DNA from: Candidatus Berkelbacteria bacterium
Lineage (GTDB): Bacteria > Patescibacteriota > UBA1384 > VFKW01
Assembly (NCBI GenBank): GCA_009885355.1
Contig: VFKW01000068.1
Coordinates: 1 to 10,147 of the forward strand
Length of the DNA: 10,147 bases
Direction of reading: 5' to 3'
Shown: positions 1 through 6,887 of the stretch, piece by piece
Layout of the letters: the number at the start of each line of letters is the position of its first letter
How positions within the stretch are numbered: position 1 is the first letter of the stretch
Made by a program: the position numbers and the translations under genes
Notes under the pieces: model-generated
What the model was told of the DNA's origin: nothing
The model's database searches: none
Seen by the model: only the letters and a program-made list of their open reading frames with translations

Positions 1-386
1 GCTCCATAAAAACCAACTGAGCCAAAAATCATGCCGATTATCATTTTATCCATACCCCACAAAGTTTTCTCCGGCACGCCGATAAAATCTTTTAAAAACA
101 AAGGCACGGGAATAAGTGCAAACCAAGCCAAGGAAGTGACCATTTCAAAACCCTTAAAAGTATATTTTTTCTTCTCTAGCCAATTTATCGTCCACATAAT
201 AAGTGACACGGTAAGTCCGCCAACCCAGACGCCGGTAATGGTGTTATCAATACCATATTTTTCAGCCAATACTACTCCGCCAATAACTGCAACAGTACAA
301 ACAGGACAGACTGCATAAGCTTTCCCAATAAAACCTAAACTGGCGAGGGCTCCTACAAAATATTTAAAGGCTTTTTGGTTAAACAT
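1..386 (-). CDS. Uncharacterised membrane protein with CPVC motif, 3'-truncated by window edge
   Basis: The N-terminal 128 residues are visible; the gene runs off the left edge. The ATG at 386 has a good Shine-Dalgarno, AAAGGA (392-397 on the complement), 5 bases upstream. The protein starts with a short basic stretch and a hydrophobic segment (about 9-25) ending in AYA, followed at once by VCPVC (C27, C30). More hydrophobic segments lie at about 29-41, 52-69, 84-98 and 114 onward, with a W/N/D-rich loop and a KKKY loop near 72-75. The CxxC next to a predicted signal-peptidase-like site suggests a redox or metal-binding pair at the membrane, but that is inference. I recall similar CP(V/L)CTVA membrane proteins of unknown function in archaea and candidate-phyla bacteria, without a named family. 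No function is assigned. The opposite-strand open frame at 31-318 is a shadow. Confidence 0.75.
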   Translation of the reverse strand, partial: MFNQKAFKYFVGALASLGFIGKAYAVCPVCTVAVIGGVVLAEKYGIDNTITGVWVGGLTVSLIMWTINWLEKKKYTFKGFEMVTSLAWFALIPVPLFLKDFIGVPEKTLWGMDKMIIGMIFGSVGFYG

Positions 387-404
387 TATGATCCTTTCAA
401 AAAG

Positions 405-433
405 ATTATACACGAGTTTTTTTAAACCACCAA
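405..433 (-). promoter_or_regulatory. Promoter of the CPVC membrane-protein gene
   Basis: On the minus strand TTGGTG (complement of 428-433) is followed after 17 bases by a perfect TATAAT (complement of 405-410). Predicted transcription starts near 398, leaving a leader of about 12 bases that contains the AAAGGA Shine-Dalgarno. The -35 matches only 3 of 6 consensus bases; the -10 is perfect. Confidence 0.6.
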
Positions 434-470
434 ATTTATCTTGCTTATCCTGTAGCCGCTACTTCAACCA

Positions 471-533
471 GCCCGGCAGGGCCATAATTCATAATTCTTT
501 ATTCATAATTCCGTAAAAAGCTATGCTTTTTAC
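471..533. repeat. Palindrome and CATAATTC repeat cluster between lepA and the CPVC gene
   Basis: This intergenic block holds a GCCC-GGCA-GGGC hairpin (471-482), three copies of CATAATTC (483-490, 490-497, 504-511) and the hairpin at 513-533. A further small palindrome, GTAGCCGCTAC, lies just to the left at about 452-462. No coding frame is credible here. It looks like accumulated short intergenic repeats rather than a defined element. Confidence 0.5.
513..533 (-). terminator. Possible lepA terminator hairpin
   Basis: A perfect 9-bp inverted repeat, GTAAAAAGC with a 3-base loop and GCTTTTTAC, abuts the lepA stop codon (534-536). The T5 run is inside the 3' arm and no separate T-tract follows, so it is a weak, AT-rich intrinsic terminator at best. 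Its position directly after lepA supports the role. Confidence 0.45.
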
Positions 534-2270
534 TTAATCGTTAGTTTTCAGCAAATTAATAAACACCTCTGAAGGAATATCTATTCGTCCCAACTGTTTC
601 ATTTTTTTCTTGCCTTTTTTTTGCTTGTCTAACAATTTATTTTTCCGAGTTACATCTCCGCCGTATAATTTTGAGATCACATCTTTTCGCATCGCCGGGA
701 TATTTTCCCGCGCCACAATTTTCCCATTTATCGCCGCTTGGACTGAAACTTCAAACATTTGTTTTGGGATCAATTCTTTCAATCGTTTAGTCAGCGCAAA
801 AGCGCGTGACATCAATTCCACCCGAGGCACAATTTGAGAAAGTACATCGATTTTATCATTGGCGATCAAAATATCCAATTTGACCAAATCTCCCGGGCGA
901 TAACCGGTCAAAGTATAAGCCAGCGAGGCATAGCCTTGTGAGGCTGATTTTAATAAATCATAAAAATCAATAATTAAACTCGAAAGGGGAGACTCATATC
1001 GCACAATTACTCTATCAGAGATATATTCCATTGTTTTATAAATTCCGCGTCGTTTTTGCGCTAGTTCCATTACTGCCCCGACATATTGCTGCGGCGTGAT
1101 AATCTCAAGGTCCACCCATGGTTCTTCGTATTGCAGGGTCGCCCCGATCTTACTCGTTTTATATGCAACCGCCGGCGTCGTCACGATCAAATCAAGATCA
1201 TATTCTCTTTCCAGCCGTTCTTTGACAATTTCCAAATGTAAAAGTCCCAAAAACCCGCCGCGAAAGCCATACCCGAAAGCATCAGAATTTGTCGGTTCAT
1301 ACACCAACGAAGCATCATTCAATTTCAATTTTTCAAGTGCCTCACGAAGCAACGAAGCCTCGCCGCTTTGTGTAAAAATCGCCGCATAGACCATTGGTTG
1401 AGGCTCGAGATATCCAGTCAAAGGTGATTCTGCCAAATTTGAAATCTTCGTCAGCGTATCTCCAACCCGACACAAATTAACATTTTTAAGCCCAGTCACG
1501 ATATATCCGATTTCTCCGGATTGTAAAATATTTCTTTTTTTATATCCCAAACAAACCACGCCGACTTCTTCTGAATCCGCACTTGTACCAAGCATCATCA
1601 TCTTCAATTTTTCTCGGCTCTCGACTTTTCCCTCAAATACTCGAACATAAGCCACCACTCCGCGATATGGATCATAAAAAGAATCAAAAACCAAAGCTCG
1701 AAAAGGTTTTTCCAATTCCATCTTTGGTGCCGGAATTCTCTTGACGATCGCCTCTAAAATCTTATCTACTCCTTCTCCGGTTTTGGCCGATGCTCGAATA
1801 ATACTATCCGCCTCGATCCCAAGCAGTTCACAAATCTCTTTTTCTACTCTTTCCGGTTCTGAATTTGGCAAGTCTATTTTATTTAATACGGGAATAATTT
1901 CTAAATTATGCTTCAAGGCTAAATGTAAATTGGCAATCGTCTGGGCCTGGATCCCTTGAGTCGCATCCACTACCAGCAACGCTCCCTCCACCGCTGCCAA
2001 TGACCGGCTGACTTCATAGGAGAAATCGACATGCCCGGGTGTATCAATTAGATTTAGGCCATATTCTTGATTATTTAAAGTATATTTCATATGCGCCGGA
2101 TTTAATTTAATCGTAATTCCACGCTCCCTCTCGAGATCCATCGTGTCTAAAACCTGTGCTTTATTTTGTCCATAAGGAATAGAACCGGTTATTTCGAGCA
2201 ATCGGTCAGCTAAAGTTGATTTCCCATGGTCGATATGGGCAATAATTACAAAATTTCGGATATTTTCCAT
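534..2270 (-). CDS. lepA: Elongation factor 4 (LepA), ribosome back-translocating GTPase
   Basis: Full-length translational GTPase of 578 residues, close to the ~600 usual for LepA. The G domain shows G1 AHIDHGKST (11-19), switch I RERGIT (48-53), G3 DTPGH (76-80), G4 NKID (130-133) and G5 SAK (161-163). The LepA-specific C-terminal domain carries YGGD at 536-539 and then a lysine-rich tail, typical of the family and not found in EF-G. Known role: EF4 binds ribosomes at the inner side of the membrane or under ionic stress and catalyses back-translocation or remodels stalled complexes. It is a single gene with its own promoter. The ATG at 2270 has no properly spaced Shine-Dalgarno (AGGA sits only 2 bases away). 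An extended -10 at 2277-2285 predicts transcription starting at this ATG, so the mRNA is probably leaderless. Confidence 0.97.
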   Translation of the reverse strand: MENIRNFVIIAHIDHGKSTLADRLLEITGSIPYGQNKAQVLDTMDLERERGITIKLNPAHMKYTLNNQEYGLNLIDTPGHVDFSYEVSRSLAAVEGALLVVDATQGIQAQTIANLHLALKHNLEIIPVLNKIDLPNSEPERVEKEICELLGIEADSIIRASAKTGEGVDKILEAIVKRIPAPKMELEKPFRALVFDSFYDPYRGVVAYVRVFEGKVESREKLKMMMLGTSADSEEVGVVCLGYKKRNILQSGEIGYIVTGLKNVNLCRVGDTLTKISNLAESPLTGYLEPQPMVYAAIFTQSGEASLLREALEKLKLNDASLVYEPTNSDAFGYGFRGGFLGLLHLEIVKERLEREYDLDLIVTTPAVAYKTSKIGATLQYEEPWVDLEIITPQQYVGAVMELAQKRRGIYKTMEYISDRVIVRYESPLSSLIIDFYDLLKSASQGYASLAYTLTGYRPGDLVKLDILIANDKIDVLSQIVPRVELMSRAFALTKRLKELIPKQMFEVSVQAAINGKIVARENIPAMRKDVISKLYGGDVTRKNKLLDKQKKGKKKMKQLGRIDIPSEVFINLLKTND

Positions 2271-2276
2271 ATTCCT

Positions 2277-2285
2277 ATTCTATCA
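2277..2285 (-). promoter_or_regulatory. Extended -10 promoter of lepA
   Basis: The minus strand reads TGATAGAAT: a TGN extension plus TAGAAT (complement of 2277-2282). Six bases separate it from the A of the lepA ATG at 2270, so the canonical +1 coincides with the start codon. No strong -35 is visible (TGGATT at 17 bases, 3 of 6 matches), which is usual for extended -10 promoters. Confidence 0.55.
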
Positions 2286-2319
2286 GATATATCCCCATAA
2301 ATCCACCCTATCGCCATAG

Positions 2320-2348
2320 TTTTCATTTCGCATTTATCGGTATATAAT
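2320..2348 (+). promoter_or_regulatory. Promoter of the pilin-like gene
   Basis: TTTTCA (2320-2325), a 17-base spacer and a perfect TATAAT (2343-2348). Predicted start near 2355. This gives a leader of about 100 bases before the TTG codon at 2458, much longer than the leaders of the other genes here. It lies back to back with the lepA promoter. Confidence 0.6.
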
Positions 2349-2390
2349 AAATATAGTGCTAGTCATTTTCCAGTTGTTAATTACCAACTA

Positions 2391-2434
2391 CCCCAAGACA
2401 AAGTCTTCCCATAGGGAAAGGGACCTCTTTGGGA
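2391..2434 (+). promoter_or_regulatory. Hairpin-rich 5' leader of the pilin-like gene
   Basis: Several mutually exclusive pairings lie inside the predicted leader: AAGAC/GTCTT (2395-2407), TTCCC/GGGAA (2406-2418), AAAG/CTTT (2417-2430) and TCCCA/TGGGA (2407-2434). Just upstream, 2378-2394 carries a copy of the TAACTACCAACTAC repeat. It may be a structured leader affecting translation, or simply repeat debris. It matches no riboswitch I know. Confidence 0.35.
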
Positions 2435-2457
2435 CTAGCTACTATTTTGGAGGGAAC

Positions 2458-2964
2458 TTGTATAAAGTCTCTTTTTTCACAAAAATATTAATATCAATTC
2501 AGGTATTTATTATTTTATTTTCATCTATAGCTTTTTTATTTTTAGTTAACCCCTCAAATGCATTAGCTGTTGCCACCACCACCCCCACCCCAATCCCAAC
2601 CGGTCCGACTGTCTCGAGGATTGTCAGCTTTGCTCCAGTTGGAAATGTAGGCCCCACTACTTGTTCGGGCAACCAAACTCAACTTGGCGTCCCCATCCCA
2701 GTCCGCTCCGGTGCTGGCTTTGCTATGAAACATTGTGTCGGCAGTATGAAAGAATACCTTAAAGACATCTATAGCTTTCTTATCGTCATTGCCTCCCTGT
2801 CTGCCGTTTTGATGATAATTTGGGGTGGCTATATCTATATTACCAGTAGCGGCGAGCCGGCAAAAACAACTAGCGCCAAAGAAATAATCATTGGCGCTAT
2901 TACTGGGCTAGTTCTTTTATTGAGTGCCAGTCTTCTTATTTCAACTCTCGGTTTAAAGTTTTAA
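2458..2964 (+). CDS. T4SS-pilin-like small membrane protein (TrbC/VirB2-type architecture)
   Basis: 168 residues from a TTG start. I chose TTG 2458 because GGAGG (2449-2453) lies 4 bases upstream and a clean signal peptide follows: basic start, hydrophobic core about 11-30, cleavage after NALA near 37. Starting at the in-frame GTG 2356 would translate the hairpin leader and bury the signal. The mature part has a Thr/Pro-rich linker (40-51), two cysteines (C69, C93) that could form a disulfide, and two membrane segments (about 103-124 and 143-164). Between the segments is a short polar loop with GGYIYITSSGEP then AKTTSAKEII. That helix-GG-loop-AK-helix pattern is typical of the T4SS_pilin family (PF18895) of candidate-phyla bacteria. 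Known VirB2/TrbC pilins form conjugation or secretion pili. No other secretion gene is in the window, so its actual role is open. It converges with the 2961-3539 gene. Confidence 0.75.
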   Translation: MYKVSFFTKILISIQVFIILFSSIAFLFLVNPSNALAVATTTPTPIPTGPTVSRIVSFAPVGNVGPTTCSGNQTQLGVPIPVRSGAGFAMKHCVGSMKEYLKDIYSFLIVIASLSAVLMIIWGGYIYITSSGEPAKTTSAKEIIIGAITGLVLLLSASLLISTLGLKF

Positions 2965-3539
2965 AAAACCGCTATAGTCATTTCTCCATTTTTCATCTCG
3001 ATTTCTGAAATCCCATATGAGATGTTTTTATTGATGACCTCGGCCATCACTTTGCCCAAACTAGTATATATCACTTCCGGTACGATATTATTTTTATCTG
3101 TCTGACTCTTTAGGCGTACATTTTTTAATACTATTTTCTGATTTACAATTGTTGGCTCTCCAACAAATTCCAATTTATTTTTCCCGATATTCCCCTCCAA
3201 ATACAATCCATCCGGTTTTATAAAGACCCGTTTATTTTCAAGAGGTATCATTTTTCCCATAACTCCATTTACTTTTGATTGCAGATCTGTTTGATAAATA
3301 GTTAAATGCCCTGTTGTGTCCATTTTTATACTTGAAAATGATAATTTTGACCATGAAAAATTTCCAATATCTAGCGTTCGCATTTTTACCGAGACAAAAT
3401 AAAGTGCCGTTGTGCTAATAATGATCAAAATTACAAAAAAAATCGCCACGCTTTGGCAGCTGCACGATCGGCGTTTATTTTGATCGACAGAGTCATAAAA
3501 ATTCTTTTCGTCTTCTAATTTTTGGCGCCCCGTTTCCAT
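2961..3539 (-). CDS. Single-pass membrane protein, weakly LmeA/DUF2993-like; coupled to murJ
   Basis: 192 residues with a charged N-terminus (1-25), a short Cys pair SCSC (25-28), one membrane segment (about 31-50) and a C-terminal domain of alternating strands outside the membrane. The order of the extracytoplasmic part (a segment around a DLQ...VNGVMGK helix, strands with FIKPDGLYLEG, a final LGKVMAEVI helix and a strand ending in NGEMTIAVF) recalls DUF2993/LmeA lipid-binding proteins. That resemblance is from pattern only and is weak. The ATG lies inside the end of murJ (25-base overlap) with a perfect Shine-Dalgarno GAGGTG (complement of 3548-3553) 8 bases upstream, so the two genes are one transcript and probably translationally coupled. 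The C-terminal stop overlaps the pilin stop by 4 bases. Function unknown; context suggests envelope or lipid handling. Confidence 0.8.
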   Translation of the reverse strand: METGRQKLEDEKNFYDSVDQNKRRSCSCQSVAIFFVILIIISTTALYFVSVKMRTLDIGNFSWSKLSFSSIKMDTTGHLTIYQTDLQSKVNGVMGKMIPLENKRVFIKPDGLYLEGNIGKNKLEFVGEPTIVNQKIVLKNVRLKSQTDKNNIVPEVIYTSLGKVMAEVINKNISYGISEIEMKNGEMTIAVF

Positions 3540-5086
3540 ATCAGCCCCACCTCTTTAATTTTAAATAAATATGCTAGCCCAAAATATATACCAACTCCAG
3601 CTAAGCCGCATACGATTACTTGCATAAATACGCCTGTTTGACTTACAACATCAAACCAATCGCCGGTCCAACCTTTGAGAATTTGTACAAAATAACTCAT
3701 TATCAAGGTCGCTGCCAAAACTTTAGCAGTAAACATAAATAATTCTTTTTCCGGAATAATTTTATGGCGCCTTCGAAGCCACAAATACAGCAATGTCGCA
3801 TTTAAAGTTACCCCGCAAGAAAATGCCAATGCCAATCCTGGCGCACCCATATCCTTTAAAAAATAAGCAAAAATAATTGAGCTGACACTGGCTACAAGAC
3901 TAATTATTGTCGGAGTAATCGTATTTTCCATGGCAAAAAAGCATCTCGCCAATAGTGGTACCAACCCTGAAAATACCAAAGAAATACTAAACAAAGCCAG
4001 TGTATCAGCTGTGATTTTTGCTTCATGCAAGCTAAATGCCAAAATTGCATGCTCAATTCCCACCCGAAGCAAAATAAGCAAAGCCGAGATCGGGATCAAA
4101 ACCGCAATGATAATTCGCATCGTCCGCCTGGCATAATAAGAAAATTTCACATCATCATCTTGGTTGTGCGCTGTGGATAAAGATGGAAAAACTGCTGTTG
4201 CAAATGAAAGACCAAAGACCACAGACGGCATTGTCTGGATATTGTTTGCATAAGTAAAGTAACTCAAAGTCCCATGGCTGGCAGAAGCAAAAGCGGTGAA
4301 TGCCGTAAACATTATTTGGTTTGCCCCCAGCGCAATTGTTCTTGGGATCATCAGCTTGCCGATCTGTCGGACGGCTATATCTTTATAATCCGCTGTCCAT
4401 TTAAATTTAAATCCGACATGTTTCATTGATGGAATCTGAATCAGCATATGAAGTAAAGCGCCAAAAACAACCGATAGGGCTAAAACAATAATTTGTTTTT
4501 GATCGCCCCTTGGGTACATTGGCGCTAAAACGATCGTTCCAAAAATAATTGATCCATTATAAATTAGCGGTGCAATCGCTGGGGCAAAAAATCTTTTAAA
4601 GGAATTCAAAACCCCGGTATATAGATATGAGATACCAAATAAAAGCGGTGAAAGTAATAAAATTCTTGAAACCATTATTGTTTGATTTTTGTCTAAAGTA
4701 GAAAAATTTGGCACAATCAAATGTATCACCAGGGGCATCAGAAAAAATAAAATCACAATTGCACTAGTTAGAACAATAAAAGCAATTGTAATAACCGCAT
4801 TCGCCACATGCCAAGCCCTCTTTTCATCATCCTTCTGCAAGTATCGGTTGAACACTGGCATTAGGGCTGACGAGATCGCTCCGAGTATCATTAAGTTTAA
4901 TACTAAATCAGGTAATCGAAATGCTGCATAATAAATATCTGTCGATTGAACCGGTAAATTACGACTTAAATAATGATCTCTTAAAAAACCGAGCAGATTG
5001 CTCATAAATAAAGTTATTATTAAAATAATCGATGCCGATTTTAACCCATTTTCCCCGTGCGTCAATTTTTTTATCCGTTTGATCAT
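3515..5086 (-). CDS. murJ: MurJ/MviN-family lipid II flippase
   Basis: 523 residues with about 14 hydrophobic segments, the MOP-exporter layout of MurJ, which flips lipid II across the cytoplasmic membrane for peptidoglycan synthesis. Family signatures: SNLLGFLRD (29-37), TDIYYAAFRLPD (49-60), LGAISSALMPVF (68-79), FAPAIAPLIYN (167-177) and FGLSFATAVFPSLS (291-304). R36 and D50 match E. coli R24 and D39. By my recalled alignment the other charged cavity residues are replaced: R18 to N30, R52 to L63, and the D269/R270/E273 motif to N281/N282/T285. Many candidate-phyla MurJ proteins look similar, so this may be lineage-typical. I chose ATG 5086 over in-frame TTG 5104 because the TTG lies inside the predicted extended -10. 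The downstream gene overlaps by 25 bases. It ends in TAG. Confidence 0.92.
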   Translation of the reverse strand: MIKRIKKLTHGENGLKSASIILIITLFMSNLLGFLRDHYLSRNLPVQSTDIYYAAFRLPDLVLNLMILGAISSALMPVFNRYLQKDDEKRAWHVANAVITIAFIVLTSAIVILFFLMPLVIHLIVPNFSTLDKNQTIMVSRILLLSPLLFGISYLYTGVLNSFKRFFAPAIAPLIYNGSIIFGTIVLAPMYPRGDQKQIIVLALSVVFGALLHMLIQIPSMKHVGFKFKWTADYKDIAVRQIGKLMIPRTIALGANQIMFTAFTAFASASHGTLSYFTYANNIQTMPSVVFGLSFATAVFPSLSTAHNQDDDVKFSYYARRTMRIIIAVLIPISALLILLRVGIEHAILAFSLHEAKITADTLALFSISLVFSGLVPLLARCFFAMENTITPTIISLVASVSSIIFAYFLKDMGAPGLALAFSCGVTLNATLLYLWLRRRHKIIPEKELFMFTAKVLAATLIMSYFVQILKGWTGDWFDVVSQTGVFMQVIVCGLAGVGIYFGLAYLFKIKEVGLIWKRGAKN

Positions 5087-5094
5087 ATGTCTAT

Positions 5095-5103
5095 GGTATA
5101 ACA
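5095..5103 (-). promoter_or_regulatory. Extended -10 promoter of murJ
   Basis: The minus strand reads TGTTATACC, a TGN extension plus TATACC (complement of 5095-5100). The expected +1 is at or within 2 bases of the ATG at 5086, and no Shine-Dalgarno is present. No convincing -35 is visible. It lies back to back with the promoter at 5129-5157. Confidence 0.45.
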
Positions 5104-5128
5104 AGTTGGTCGATTTGTTAATAGGTAA

Positions 5129-5157
5129 GTTACAAGCCGCATTTGATAGTATATAAT
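5129..5157 (+). promoter_or_regulatory. Promoter of the DUF2207 gene
   Basis: GTTACA (5129-5134), a 17-base spacer and a perfect TATAAT (5152-5157), embedded in the same TATATAATAA string found at the pilin promoter. Expected +1 near 5164, so the leader before ATG 5171 is only about 7 bases, with at most a weak AGAG ribosome site. Confidence 0.6.
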
Positions 5158-5170
5158 AATAGTAGAGCCT

Positions 5171-6790
5171 ATGAAAAAACTATCATACATTTCGATTTTT
5201 TTCATCTTTATTTTGGTTATGCCTTTTTTTGCTGTGGACAAAACTTCCGCTGTTAGTAAAATGGCATCCATTTCTACAGTAGATGCAAATGTTTTAATTA
5301 AAAAAAATGGCAAAACTGATTTTAAAATAAAAATAAACTCAATGTATTTAGACATTCTTGATTGGGATTTGGGCATAAAGTCTATTGATAAAATCACTGT
5401 TCGTGCTGATGGAAAACTATTAACTTCAAAAAATTATAGCCTTGTTAAAATTAATAACTTCTACAAGATAAAAAGTTCTCCTCGTAATACTGCCTCTGTC
5501 TGGGAAATCAGATTCCAAAGTGATGATATGTTTTTTGTAACAGATAAGGAAAATTTTAAATGGTATGCAATTTCTCCCAATCATCCCTATATAAACCAAT
5601 TATGTATTATTCTTGAATCAGAATTACCAATTCCAGGCAATGATCGTAAATCATACCGACTGTATGCCTATCATGGCGTTGAATTTTCAGATGCTAAGAT
5701 GATTAATAGTAAAAAAATAATATATTCCGGCAACATGCTAAGCAATGCATCCGGTTATTCAATTTTCACCAGTTATCCGCGCGGTACGATTAAATTTCCC
5801 TTGCTAAAAAAAATCATTTACAATATCACTGATTTGCCCGTTGTCAATTGGATCATCTTTGGTGTTATTCTCCCCTTGATTTGCATTATCTTGTTGATCA
5901 TCCTTAGTATTCGCCATAAAACCCAAACTTTAATGAACTCTACCAGAGAGATGATAGAGCATCCTCCAAATGATTTATCTCCTCTCCAAGTCGGTATACT
6001 GGTTCACAAGAAAATTTATGCCAAAACTCTAATGGCTACTATTATAGATCTATGTGAAAAAGGCTATCTTATTATTATTCAAAAAGATGGTAAGTTTGTT
6101 TTTGCCAAAAGACGCCTTCCTGATAACAGTTTGCGTTCTTGGGAAAAAATTCTTGTTGAAGAATTGACGTTAAATGATTCTGTATTTTCCCGCGAAATAG
6201 AAGTAAGAAGAAATATTAATAAAAATCTCTTCAGTCCTAAAATAAAAGCTAGTTTTGAGGAAGCTTATTTAGGTATTACCGATATGGGATTTTATGATCA
6301 AAATCCGCATTTCGTCCGAGTTAAATATAAAATTTATGCCATTTTTCTCTATCTTACCTCAATTGTCGGCTTAGTCTGGGTCGCTGTCACCCTTCAGCCG
6401 CCATATATGCTTATCCCCCTGCTTGGAGTTCTTTTTTCTACAATGGTCGTTATCAAGTTCGCTCACCTTTTACCTATGCAAAGCAAAAAAGGCCTGATTG
6501 CTCGCAAAGAATGGATTAAGTTTTTAAATTATTTAAAACAAAAAGAGACAATCTCGATGGTCATGGCAATTAGTGGCATCTTTTATCGTTATTTACCCTA
6601 TGCAATTGTTCTGGGAGTTGAGAAGCAGTGGGCCAGGCGTTTTCAAAAAACTATTCTGACCCAACCAGGCTGGTTAATTCAACATGAAATCTCTGATCAA
6701 GTCGCTGAAGATAATCTACATTTATTAATAGATGTAATAAGTGAACTTACCGAACGAATAGCTCAGTTAAAAGGACCTAGCATCAAATAA
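5171..6790 (+). CDS. DUF2207 family predicted membrane protein
   Basis: 539 residues. A signal peptide (basic MKK, hydrophobic 5-21, TSA near 25-27) leads into an extracytoplasmic beta-rich domain of about 200 residues. A membrane segment at 226-247 follows, then a cytoplasmic domain and two more membrane segments (386-406, 411-431). The cytoplasmic part has the DUF2207 hallmark HPPNDLSPLQVGIL (264-277) with the following winged-helix-like ATIIDLCEKGYL stretch (289-300). The C-terminal part has EWIKFLNYL (447-455) and YRYLPYAIVLGVEKQWA (472-488), also characteristic. The family is common and its function is unknown. It is monocistronic: its own promoter, then an intrinsic terminator 10 bases after the stop. 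ATG 5171 is supported by the promoter and the signal peptide. It is divergent from murJ, which may only reflect compact packing. Confidence 0.88.
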   Translation: MKKLSYISIFFIFILVMPFFAVDKTSAVSKMASISTVDANVLIKKNGKTDFKIKINSMYLDILDWDLGIKSIDKITVRADGKLLTSKNYSLVKINNFYKIKSSPRNTASVWEIRFQSDDMFFVTDKENFKWYAISPNHPYINQLCIILESELPIPGNDRKSYRLYAYHGVEFSDAKMINSKKIIYSGNMLSNASGYSIFTSYPRGTIKFPLLKKIIYNITDLPVVNWIIFGVILPLICIILLIILSIRHKTQTLMNSTREMIEHPPNDLSPLQVGILVHKKIYAKTLMATIIDLCEKGYLIIIQKDGKFVFAKRRLPDNSLRSWEKILVEELTLNDSVFSREIEVRRNINKNLFSPKIKASFEEAYLGITDMGFYDQNPHFVRVKYKIYAIFLYLTSIVGLVWVAVTLQPPYMLIPLLGVLFSTMVVIKFAHLLPMQSKKGLIARKEWIKFLNYLKQKETISMVMAISGIFYRYLPYAIVLGVEKQWARRFQKTILTQPGWLIQHEISDQVAEDNLHLLIDVISELTERIAQLKGPSIK

Positions 6791-6800
6791 ATTTAACACG

Positions 6801-6826
6801 ATGGACTCATATGGTCTATTTTTATT
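6801..6826 (+). terminator. Intrinsic terminator of the DUF2207 gene
   Basis: ATGGACT (6801-6807), loop CATAT, GGTCTAT (6813-6819), then a T-rich tail to 6826. In RNA the 7-bp stem uses two G-U wobbles. It starts 10 bases after the TAA of the DUF2207 gene. The wobbles make it a plus-strand terminator. Confidence 0.65.
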
Positions 6827-6887
6827 ATAGTAACTCACCTTAAGCACTGTGAATCAATAATTACAATAAATTAATACTCCTAAATCT

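Noticed and set aside
31..318. Plus-strand open frame of 95 codons
   Set aside because: Antisense to the CPVC membrane-protein gene, which has a promoter, ribosome site and protein-like hydrophobic segments; the plus frame has no ribosome site or family features.
2356..2457. Longer N-terminus of the pilin gene from GTG 2356
   Set aside because: It would translate the hairpin leader, place the signal peptide 35 residues inside the protein and ignore the strong GGAGG before TTG 2458.
5083..5397. Minus-strand open frame of 104 codons across the murJ/DUF2207 promoter region
   Set aside because: It overlaps the signal peptide and outside domain of the DUF2207 gene antisense and runs through two promoters; no features of a real protein.
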